Below are positions 44,587 through 56,000 of a DNA stretch of 64,000 nucleotides, in pieces. Numbering within the stretch: the first letter of the stretch is position 1; each line of letters starts with the position of its first letter. A program made the translations under genes and the position numbers. Source of the DNA: Triops longicaudatus (taxonomy: Eukaryota; Arthropoda; Branchiopoda; Notostraca; Triopsidae); the NCBI GenBank assembly GCA_022885665.1, contig JAGQDJ010000038.1, positions 124,001-188,000 on the forward strand. The letters run 5' to 3'. The notes beneath the pieces were generated by a model. That model was not told where the DNA came from. It saw nothing but the letters and a program-made list of their open reading frames with translations, and did no database searches.

Positions 44587-47500
44587 GTCGTTGCCTTTTT
44601 ATATTATGGCTTTGCAAATTAAGTCACGAAAGCTACGTTTCTATTGGTAAAATTGAACTGGGTTTGGAATGAGATTATATTTTTGTATTTTCTGTAAATT
44701 AGGTTTGATTATCAATCAAGAGTTTTACACAAATACTCAGCCGTTTTCCGTGATCCATAGCGCAGTTCATTTAGCTGTAGAGAATTTTGTCCGTCAACAC
44801 CCAAAAGTTCAATTGAGCTTAATCCCACCTGCGACGAAAATGAGCAGACCGCAGTTGGAAGGAATAAGTAACAATGCCAGCTTTTCGTAAAAGCAAATTT
44901 AATTTAACTGTTGAAGAAATATTTTAAAAAACAACAACTAAATGAATGAAGCCTATAAATTGTTGCTTGTATTGATAAATAATTTTTTGGCTTCAACATA
45001 ATTGGGAAAATTATACACGAACTCTTCGGAAATCGAACAAATTGTTGGAACGCAAACTTGCTTTCCAAGATTACATATATTTTTTTTATTTATTTACATC
45101 ACCGTTTTGCTGTGCCCGGGTCATCGTGGACACTAACAAAACTTTTCACAGGTTTAAGCCACAACAGGGCGATATTATTAACGGACTGTGACCACGCTGA
45201 CCAGATATCACGGCACATTAACGGATCGTGGACGCCGACGACGCGTCAAGAAATACGTTTAATACGTTTTGACACCTTATTCTGTATGAATCCAGTGCTA
45301 ATGCCGCACTTCACGAGACACGTTCCTCTGTACAGTTTTGAAGTAATAACTGTGCTTAGCTTTTAGCCTATTTTCTGTTTTATGTATGTAAACGCTAAGA
45401 AAGCTTGCCAAATTCGAAATTGTTACGATTTCTAACAGGCAGCGCAAGTAGCTTCAGTGTTAGCAACTTCGCTTACTTTGTTCGCAGAAGCTGACCTTCC
45501 GTCCGTAAAAAGTGGAATACACTTTGAAAGCAACTACTTTCAGGTAAGGAAGTAAAACTATTCCTTCTCACTCCTTTACTTTTTGTAATGTGTGCCTAAT
45601 TAGAAGCTTTAGACCGATACATTCTTTGCATTTAAATTTACATGTTTAAAAAAGCACAATAGAATTCAGACCATATTAGTTGTAAACATGCAGAAATCTC
45701 TTATTGTACTTTGTATGGTGAGCAAGAAAGTTGACTTTGGTATAAACATACCTACGTAGAATAATGCTTGTAAATCAGTGGTGCCCAACCTTTTTTCACC
45801 CGAAGGCCGCGCGCGACATGATATAAAATCTCGCGGGCCTGAATGTTCCGGTTTCGCCAGAATCATGCCGACGTTAAAAATGAAATTATGCAGTGATATA
45901 CATGAGCGGTATAAATGAGCGGGCCGTATGAGGCACCTTCGCGGGCCGCATATGGCCCGCGGGCCGTATGTTGGGCACCACTGTTGTAAATGATTGATAC
46001 AATGGAAAATTCTAAGTTTGAATTATAAACCAGGAAAATTAGTCGGCACCGTCTAGGTTCGCACGAAAGCTTCAAGGTGTAAAAATTTATAACAAATAAA
46101 TGTCGGTGTTGATTTTCAGATGTTTTTAACTCCATTTGATTTAGCACTTCAATGACCAAGACAAGCATCCATTGGTATACTATTGGACTTCATCTTCAAA
46201 AACATCTGTTGGACAGTACCTCAAAGGTCGTACTCTAACTATAACAACTTTAAATGTAAGGCAAAATTGAAACTGTAGAATATTAGATATTTTTCAACGT
46301 AATTCTTTACATAGCGTCCGCCTTTCGTTTACACTCCACAAGAAACGAATCGAACGTCGTTTGCCGGCATTTGCTTCGAAGTCATTCACGCCTTACAACA
46401 AAAATATAGTTTCAAGTAACAATTTCGTATATCTTCATGTATCAGTAGTTTCATATCGCATATATATTTGCAGTCAAACTTAAGTTTTAAGTATGCCTGT
46501 CTTTCGTATTATCTCCTATTTTAGCTACGTCGCAAGTACACCGCCTAACCACGATAAATCATACGGTGTGCAATTACCCAACGGCAGTTGGAACGGGATG
46601 ATCAGAGTGGTGAAAGACTTGGTAAAACCTTAAAAATATAGGAGTGACTATTTTCTCGAGTAATCTCTCCAGGAAGTTGACATCGGTGGCGCACCATTTA
46701 CCATACAACACCCACGTCAGACTGCGGTAGATTTTAGCACCCCGTTCCACGAAGAACCCACTGCTATTCTGACGCCACCGCCCCAACAAGACAGTAAAAC
46801 TTTCGCCTGCGTGAAGCCCTACCGAGCAGAAGTAATGCGACCCAGGTCTCATAATGAAGAGCACACATAATATTTATGAGCTATTAGGTATGGCTCTTAA
46901 TAATACTAATGCTGGGAATTTTTTCATCACTTCTGTGGCTTTATCACCGAATCTTATGGTCTCTGAACAAACGTAACCGCTGTCCGACCATGAGTCAAGA
47001 GTTCTTTTTTACTTTTGGCGTCATCACCACTCAGTGTAAGTCTCAAGCGTGGTCGGAAGTTATTTGACTTGATTCTTTGCGGAACATCAATAATCGCGGC
47101 TTTTGTGTCATTTTGAAACAGCGGGACAGGACGTAGCTCCTGGATTAGGACCTCGAGTTCTAGCAGCGGTATGGTGCCTCAGTTCAGTCATTATCGTTTA
47201 CGTGTATATGGGATCCCTTATGTCTTTTCTGACTATCATAAAATACCGTCCAATTATCGACTCATTGGAAGAACTCGCAACGACCAGAAAACTGAAATGG
47301 GCGGTTCTGAAAGGTTCCGCTTTGGATGGACTTTTCACGGTAATCAAGTTCGAGTATTTTAATTCTGTTTTACAAAAATTTCAGTAAGAATTCTCCAATA
47401 AGAATAAGTTACTTAACTCCGTTTTCGTCGCTTGTTATCGTTAACGCAAAAATGCGGCACAGGAAGCGAAAGATGGTGTGTACAGCGTTATCGGCACAGG

Positions 47501-48097
47501 AATACAACAAAAACCGTCCACCTATTACGTCATGCATGACGCAGATGGCGTACAGAAAGTTCTTACTGGACAATTCGCTTTCATTAAAGTAACTTAGGCG
47601 ATGAAAAGATTATTAACTAAATTAGGGTGACTCATAAAAAATTGTGAATTTTGCAAGGAAAAATCCAGGTTAATCAGCTCCATTGACGAAGACTACTCCA
47701 CAACTCGTAGCTGTAGCTTTAGTATCGCTAAGCAAGAATTCTTCAAAGCGAGCTTTGGAATCATTTGGCCTAAGAATAGCTATCTTAATCTGCTTAATCA
47801 GGAGTAAGAGATACAATTTCGAGGAAAGTTTTTTAATATAAAGATTGTAGCATTTTGAGGATGGTCGAGGCCGGACTTCCTGGACACTGGTTAAAAAAAT
47901 TGAACAAACCCAATCCGTGTACCGATCAAACGTTCCCTAGTAATGGAAATGAAGTGAAGAGTCTTAAGTTAGACGATCTACAAAGTGCATTTGTCGTACT
48001 GGGTACTGGCTTCGCCGCTGCGTTCACTGCATATGTTTTGGAATGGATATATTTTCAATGCTGTTCGAAACCTTTCTCGTCTCGTAGGGTTTCATAG
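44565..48097 (+). CDS. Ionotropic glutamate receptor-like channel (IR/iGluR), intact
   Basis: Ligand-gated cation channel subunit, 631 residues. Exons: 44565-44646, 44703-44867, 45152-45342, 45439-45543, 46145-46255, 46315-46415, 46525-46621, 46673-46831, 46888-47035, 47122-47339, 47463-47588, 47658-47803 and 47851-48097. Signal peptide, an amino-terminal domain of about 165 residues (shorter than in co-receptors such as IR25a), S1 from RPPFVYTPQE with the classical pattern GAPFTIQHPRQTAVDFSTPF that keeps the ligand-binding Arg, M1 (VWLLIILMLGIFSSLLWLY), pore segment with FGVITTQ, a divergent M3 (VIIVYVYMGSLMSFLT, not SYTANLAAF), S2 with KGSALDGLF and FAFIKEK, and M4 (FVVLGTGFAAAFTAYVLEW). 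Intron 4 (601 nt) contains a MITE. A second Met two codons downstream is an alternative start. It is a different lineage from IR-A/C/D; ligand unknown, an amino acid is possible. Confidence 0.88.
45776..45983. mobile_element. hAT-like MITE (family 2), copy 2, 208 bp, in receptor intron 4
   Basis: Same termini (CAGTGGTGCCCAAC and complement) and interior as the element at 28161-28328, with a perfect 8-bp target duplication TTGTAAAT at 45768-45775 and 45984-45991. About 40 extra bases near the right end form a GC-rich palindrome (GCGGGCC ... GGCCCGC) absent from copy 1. Confidence 0.9.
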
Positions 48098-49055
48098 CGT
48101 CATAAAACGAAGTACCCCTGAAAGGCATCAAAGCACGACGGAGAAGGGATGATTATTGCAGTTAACGTTATTTTAGTGAAGTAATAACTGTTACCTCGAG
48201 ACCCATGTAATACATGTTCCCTGTGGTAACTCCTTATATTTCTCCTTCCATTTCCTAGAATAAGTGTAAGAGGCTCTTATTCACGCCTATTAATTCTCAT
48301 GCATAAGGTGAAGTACCTTGTTCAACTTTAATACTCCTTTGATATGGTTTTAGCAACGATATCTAGAAAGAATCTATCAACCATTGTCGATGTAAAGTTG
48401 AAAGGCCGGTGCCTTGAGGCTTACTGGTGAACTTTCAGAGCGTATAGCGATATTTTTGCTGTCCTGGCTGTATCACAAAACCTTTTTTTTCTCTAGACAA
48501 AGTGAGATCTCAGTCATCTATGCATAGTAAAACTAATTCACGCTGCTACCGAACAGCTTTGACAAGTACCGAAGAAAAGAGCTTTCACAAACTCCGATGG
48601 AATACTGGATATCTAATAAATAAAGCAAAAAATAGCCCTATTACATCAAAGTATAAGAAAACGTACGGCACCACAAAATAATACGCTTATCAATCATAGG
48701 GTGCACAATATAGACTGTCCTTTTTCTCTGTATTGTACTCACTTTTCTGGTAACGATAAATAATGCAGGGAGATGTATATTCAAGCACGATATACGTAAC
48801 CAACCCTATTTTTTTCAATTGTCGTGGGAGAATTTATTGGAGGCGAAGCTGAGCTGTGAGCCAAACGCGCTCTCCATTCAGGGTTTTGTGACTTCAAACG
48901 ACGTTCGTTAGTATTGTCAGGAAGTGAAAAAAGGTATGCGTAGCACTCGAAAATACGGCTCGTCTGTGGGCAAAAGTTCTAAGGATAACAAGCCTTCATG
49001 TAAACTTTACTTTTCTTCTTCCCAAAGCTGAGCTAAAGATATTTGAATTATCTAG
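48098..49055. other. Intergenic, about 1 kb
   Basis: No exon recognised. It would be the place for the N-terminal exons of the relic receptor that follows; none is visible. Confidence 0.45.
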
Positions 49056-49660
49056 CAAAAGTTGTTTGTGTTTGCTGATGTTGATAAACAAACACAAAAA
49101 GAGAAGTACACTGGATACCTTTTTGAGATAGTTGAAGTACTTGGAAAGAAATACGGCTTCAGGTACACTCGTTAAAACTACTCAAGCATATTTTAAGCAT
49201 TTTTTCTAAGATTAGTTATGGAGTGGTGTAGCCTGTGGATAATTCTTTTGGATCCTTAGAAAATGGTTCTTGGACGGAAATGGTTGGACGAGTATTGAAC
49301 AATGCAATTTCGTCATACCGGAAAAAATTATTTTATGAAAGTATTACGCCCAGGATAGTGATATTGGAGTTGGACCATTTACGGTTAGCTATGGATACCA
49401 TGTTATTGATTTTACTGTTCCGTATTATGAAGAACCCGCAGCCCTACTCACACCACCTCTTCAAGAAGACGGCAAATTATTTGATGTCACAAAACCGTTT
49501 ACTTATGACGTAATTCAGACAGTCCTTTCACTAAAAAATGCAATACTTACCGAATTATTTTTGCTCCTAATTAAAAATAAAGAAGTTTGGTTAGAGATTC
49601 TAACGACCGTCGTTATATCTTCGTCCGGAATGCTGAGGGTCGTAACGATCATTCCGCAAT
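49056..49660 (+). pseudogene. iGluR-type receptor relic (S1 and M1 fragment)
   Basis: Three exon-like blocks with matching phases encode only the S1 lobe: 49056-49162 (KYTGYLFEIVEVLGKKYGF), 49216-49291 (SYGVV, stop, PVDNSFGSLENGSWTEMVGR) and 49354-49509 (DIGVGPFTVSYGYHVIDF and a PYYEEPAALLTPP stretch). A weak M1 remnant (VWLEILTTVVISS) follows at about 49595-49660. The second block has an in-frame TAG at 49229-49231, probably from CAG. The S1 arginine position reads Gly-Tyr-His, so it is lost. No N-terminal, pore, S2 or M4 exons exist before ASCC3 starts at 50032. It resembles the intact receptor upstream (shared EEPxAxLTPP), so it is a partial tandem duplicate gone dead. Confidence 0.7.
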
Positions 49661-50031
49661 AGTACCTCAGAATAATCCGCTTGCTAGTTTTAAGTGAAGG
49701 CCGTCCAAGAACTTCATTTTAACTTTATGGTAATGTTAGCTAAGAATATGTTAATGTTAGAATTTGTTCCGATTATGTTCAAAATTACGTTGCCTGACAC
49801 CTCAGTTACGTGAGTTCGAGAAATTGGTTCAATTCAGCTCGCATCAGACAGAATTCCTGGTGCAGCTCGCGTGTCAGTTGACGATGTTCGCGGTTTGACT
49901 TTTAGGCTTTCCTTGGGTGACCCTCGTGGACGAGAAAAATAAACAACATAGCGCAATAAGGTTGGCCGGTCTCTAGAGCTTGGAACGGTTAATGAAAAAT
50001 TGTACACCGAAAAAGAAATTTCAATGTTACC

Positions 50032-53000
50032 ATGAATAAGTCAGATGAGCAACCTTGTTTGACAAGAGCTTTACGGGCCTTTTCGGGCCTTAGTGCGCCT
50101 GTCAAGGTTTCCAAAGATGTGTCAGACAATTATTTCCAGCAACTGCAGAAACGACGAGGGATCAGTAAACGGTGATATCATCTAAAAATTTCTAGCGATT
50201 TTAATAGCTGACATCTCTGTAGTCGTCTTGCATGGACTCAGTTGAAAAATATGATTAAAAATTTAAACCCGTCCCCAAACATCGGTGCTGATTTGCAATC
50301 CTACCGAGAACAAATTGTGACCCTACTCGGTAACATCATATATTTTGTGTCATCAGATTGAGTAAAAAATTTTAATAATTAATGTAGGAAAAGAATGCAA
50401 GCCGGATACAATAGATGAAACTGCAGTTTATTTGTTCGAGTTTTGTGTCGGCAAAAAGTTTCTAACCCAAGCTGAGCTCGCTGAACTGAAAGAAAAATTT
50501 GGACTGCTTGACACCACCAAAGCTAACTTGATATTAAAAGTAACTTTAATTTTACTTTAAAAAGAGGCACAAAATAACTTATGTTCATTACAGCAAATTA
50601 ACAAGCTAACGAACTCAGTTTCAACCGATGAAATATCCGCTGCTGTTTCTAAAGAAATAGAAACGTTATCCGATACTGGGCTCCTATCCGAATTTGGGCA
50701 AAAGCTGAAAGTTGAGTACGTTGCGTTTGCTGTTCCTAGAGAACTTGAATGCTTAGCAGTGTGGCCTTCCGAGAAGGAATCTATAAAAGACGTCAACGTC
50801 AATTTCCACCTTCCGCAAGCTGCTGCGTCTAGCGATAAAACGGAGAAAAAAGTACAATATTTCCCAAAATCGTCGTTACGACGAAAGATACAATTTTCAG
50901 TACCGTTCCTTTTACCAGTTTGACCGTAAATGGTTAGAAGAGCAGTTAAGAGTCTTTTATGGCACGGAAGAACCTATGGGCCTGCCTCATAATGAGTTTG
51001 CTTTCACGTTGATGGAATTGTTAGCCTCAGGCAAGTCGGACGATGAGCTTCAAACTGAGGTGTGAACGCTAAATATTTCAAAAAAGAAGTACTGATAATA
51101 CTCTCTCCCATAGTTGTTTGACTTAATGGGATTTGAACGTTTTGAGCTAATCCAAATACTTCTACAAAATCGTTCGGCCATATCACAGTCCTACCAAGCG
51201 TCGTTACTTAAAAAGTCCGTCAAAGCTGCAGGTATTTCTTTCATTACGTATGAAAGTAAAGTTCTTCCCAACCGTCAGGCTTGTTTGTTATTCTAGCACG
51301 ACAAACAGCCCCTGAAGGGCCAGCACATGCTCAACAAGTGATTATTCAATCAGAACAAGAAAAACAGCTTCGAAAAGCTGTACGTAAAGAAGCTAAGAAA
51401 ATATGGAACAGTATGGGAGATGAGGATGACGAAGAAGAGGAAGAAGCTTTGGCGAATTATCGAAGACAGTAAATTCATTTCAGAACTTAATGCGGCACAA
51501 AAAAATTGCTTTTTGGTTTTCATAGACAAGCAGCACTGGCCACTGCCTCGAGTCTGCCAGTTTTGCACCGTGCAGTCCCTCAACAAATTCACTACCCTAA
51601 TGTATACGACTCGTTCGCTTCAGTGAAGCAATCTGCAGGTAGTTCACCTCAATTCGGTAATATCATTAAGGGAAATAACGTACTTTTTCGTTTCCCTACT
51701 AAGCCTTGGTGGGAGGAGTCAAAATGGCATTGCCTGTTAACTTACAACGGATCAATGAACGCATGTTCGAAAAGATCATCATTCCTGCAGCAGACAAAAA
51801 TCAAGCTCCTGTGAATACTCCCCTGGTTCCCATTTCTAGTCTTGATGAAGTAACTAAGCTAAAATACCTATTTTTCATTGTCTATATGTTACTGTTGCCT
51901 CTAGATGGGCCAAGCAGCTTTCCAAGGCTGCAAAAGCTTAAATCGGATTCAATCCATTGTGTTTGAAACCGCATACAATACTAACGAAAATCTGCTGATT
52001 TGTGCGCCCACGGGGGCGGGTAAAACCAATATTGCCATGTTGACGGTCTTGTATACTCTCCGACAGTTTGTTCAGAATGGAGTCCTCCAAATCGATAAGT
52101 TTAAAGTAAGCTAAAGCTCGATGGTTCCTTTTGTGTAATGCTATTTGAAACCTTCAACATTATTTTAGATCGTTTATGTTGCTCCTATGAAAGCATTAGC
52201 TGCGGAAATGACGGCGAATTTCAGCAAACGTCTAGCACCTCTGGGTGTCGTAGTGCGCGAGCTTACGGGTGATATGCAGTTAACGAAAACAGAGATCCTC
52301 CACACTCAGATTCTTGTTACAACTCCTGAAAAATGGGATGTGGTTACCAGAAAATCGACCGGTATTACCTTTAGAACAAAAGTTAATATATTATGTTACA
52401 GAATACGGTATTAAATGAACGTCGTGTTTGAACAGGTGACGTAGCATTAGTTCAGTTAGTTAAACTCCTGATTATCGATGAAGTCCATCTTTTACATGGC
52501 GATCGAGGCCCAGTAGTGGAAGCTTTAGTAGCTCGTACCCAGAGACAAGTAACCTCATCTATTTTTGAGTCATCTTTTTATTTAGTCTATTTTGCCGTAC
52601 TATTTAGAAAGACACAGTTGCATGTTATCGATTTCTAGCCATTTTAAGTTATTCATTTAAGTTTCTTTATCTTCGTGCTTTTACTTGCATTAAGCTATTA
52701 ATAGATTACTGGCTTGACTAATTGTTTAACTGTTTTATTTATAATTTCTGTCTTCTCCAAGGTGGAGTCGTCACAGTCTATGATTCGGATTGTTGGCTTG
52801 TCGGCTACATTGCCTAATTATGTGGACGTGGCTCAGTTCCTGCGGGTCAATCTTTACAAAGGGCTCTTCTTTTTCGATTCGCGTTTTCGGCCTGTTCCAT
52901 TGGGCCAAACCTTTATTGGTGTCAAAGCCGTCAACCCGGTTCAGCAAATTCAAGATTCGGACCAAGTTTGCTACGACGAAGTGGTCGATATGGTTACGAA

Positions 53001-56000
53001 AGGGCACCAAGTCATGGTCTTCGTCCATGCGCGTAATGCGACCTTGCGGACGGCTACGGTCTTACGTGAGTTGGCGAAGAAAAAAGGGCAAATTACAAAT
53101 TTTCGGCCTGAAGAAAGCGCGGCTGTGGGATTAGCTGTCCAGCAACTAGCCAAATCGCGTAATAAACACCTCGGTGATCTTTTCGGAGATGGATTTTCAG
53201 TGCACCACGCTGGAATGTTACGCCAAGATAGGTACTCGAGACTTGATGTTATCTTGTGCTATTTTATTCATTAGAATAGTCCGAACAAACTTATCTGTTG
53301 ACATCGCTTTCAAAATGTGCTCAATGTTATTTTCTTTTTAAAGGAATATGGTAGAAAAATTATTCGGAGATGGTTTGATTAAAGTGTTAGTTTGCACGGC
53401 CACGTTGGCTTGGGGCGTTAACTTGCCTGCACACGCTGTCGTCATTAAGGTAAAATAAAATAATTGTGTATTTTTAGCAATTTTTCCTTTTTTTGTAGAA
53501 GTACAAGTAATTAAATGATAAAATGTATAGTAAACTTCAAAAGAAATGTTCAGTGTTTGATTACTCGGAAATTGGAAATCTCTTAAAAGCTCGAAGTTGT
53601 TAAATTTTTGTATGATACGTTTTAGGGGACAGAAATTTATGATGCTAGCCATGGTACGTTTGTGGATCTGGGAATCTTAGATGTTCTGCAGATTTTCGGT
53701 CGCGCTGGGCGACCACAGTTCGATACTTCTGGTCATGGAACAATCATCACTTCTCACGATAAGTTAGCACATTATCTTTCGCTACTGACCTCACAGTACC
53801 CAATCGAAAGCAACTTCACTAAGTTCTTAACAGACAATTTGAATGCGGAGGTGATATAATATAATATGAACCGACCAGTATATATTTACGTTACGTTCTA
53901 TAGGTTGCGTCTGGAACTGTGACAACAGTAGAGGAAGCAGTACGATGGTTAGGTTACACGTACTTGCATGTCCGTATGCGAAAAAATCCTCAAGCTTATG
54001 GCATTAAATACCAGCAACTCCAGGTATAATTTCATTTCATACCTCTTTTTCATCTGTTTATTTGACAAACATAGAACAGTTAGCCTACATTTGTACGTGT
54101 CCTTTATGTTTGTTCAGGAAGATCCTATGCTTGATGAAGTTCATCGGGAATTAATCGTCACGGCTGCGCGAGCCTTGGATAAAGCGCGTATGATTCGTTT
54201 TGACGAGAAAACGAGTCAGCTTCACGCTACAGGTATAAAAAATATCCGAATCTCACTCAACAGTAGAAGGAAGTTAAAATTTAAATTACTCTAGATTTGG
54301 GAAGAACCGCTAGTGATTTCTACATTAAGTATGATACAATCGAAACCTTTAATGAGCTACTGCGTTCGGTGATGAATGAAGCAGAAATTTTGGCTATGAT
54401 CTCCCAAGCTCAGGAGTTCGAACAGCTTAAAGTGCGTGATGATGAAATGGATGAATTGGACGACTTAGTACATTACAACTGTGAACTCCCTGTGGCCGGT
54501 GGCGTTGAAAACGTCCACGGGAAAGTTAACGCTCTCCTGCAAACGCACATTAGCCGTGGAAGGGTGTCTTCCTTCTCTCTGATTTCGGATCAAGCCTACG
54601 TAAGCCAAAACGCGGTGCGCATTGCCAGAGCATTGTACGATATTGTGTTACGCCGAGGGTGGCCACTCATGGCTGGCAGAGTCTTGCGTGTGGCCAAAAT
54701 GCTAGAAAGACAACAGTGGGATTCTCAGCATCCCCTAAGGCAATTTACATATCTTGGTCCCGAAATGATGGACAAAATTGAGAACAATCGCGCACTTACC
54801 TTGTCTCGTATGCGAGAAATGGATTCGAAAGAAATAGGTACGTAAACGTACGTCGAAACAGTATTTTTTATTTATTTATTTTATTAATTGAAACTAGGAT
54901 TATTGGTGCATCATCAACGTATGGGGCCCACGTTAAAAAGATGTGCCGAGGAGTTTCCAATGCTGCAGATTGACGCAAACGTGCAACCAATTACAAGAAC
55001 CGTTCTACGAGTCCACGTTTTCATAACGGCCGACTTCAAGTGGAACGATAAAGTTCACGGAGGAGGAGAGCCCTTCTGGCTTTGGGTGGAAGATCCCGAT
55101 TCGGATCGCATGTACCATCAAGAATCGTTATTAATAACCAAAAAGATCGTCACTCGACAGGAAGTTCTGCCGCTCGTTTTTACAATACCGATTTTCGAAC
55201 CGTTACCGACACAATACTACATTCGGGTCACGTCGGACCGCTGGTTACAGTCTGAACATACTTGCGCTTTATCCTTCCAACACTTGATCCTGCCAGATGA
55301 TCACCCGCCGCACACAAGTAAAATTTTGTAACATTTATTTTGTCTTTTCCCTTCATCCCTGCAAACCCTTGCTTCGCAATCAAGTTCCACACTCCGCAAG
55401 TTTTCACCTCAATATTTTTAGTGAAGTGATAAAGTTTAGTTCCTTAATATATTTTTATTGTGTTGTTAATTTACTATCAGCCAAATAAGTACCACTAAAA
55501 GCACACTGCAATACCTTGAGAACCATCTAGTCGATAGTTCTGTAGCAAGGTAAAGGAAAGTTTGATGTAGAATCTTGCGTATTGTAGATTTGCTATGGAG
55601 GGAGCCAATGTGTAGTGCGTGCGTATGTTTATTTCATTTATTTATTTAAAAAAAAAACTTAGCGCTGTTGGATTTGCGGCCATTACCTGTGACAGCCCTA
55701 GGACCAAGGTTCGCGAAGCTGTATAAGTTTAGTCACTTCAACGCCATTCAGACGCAGCTGTTCCATTGCCTGTACCACACCGACAACAATGTCCTCCTGG
55801 GAGCCCCAACCGGGAGTGGGAAAACGATTGTGGCAGAAATTGCCATGTTCCGCCTGTTTAAAGAAAATCCAAATGCAAAGGTAAGATATGCAAGAGCAAC
55901 AGTATTCACATTAAAAACAAGATCGCACCTGTTTTTAAGTCAACTAAGCCTTTAAATCATGACGCTTTTCAGGAAAGCGGTAATGATTCTGACAGAGGAA

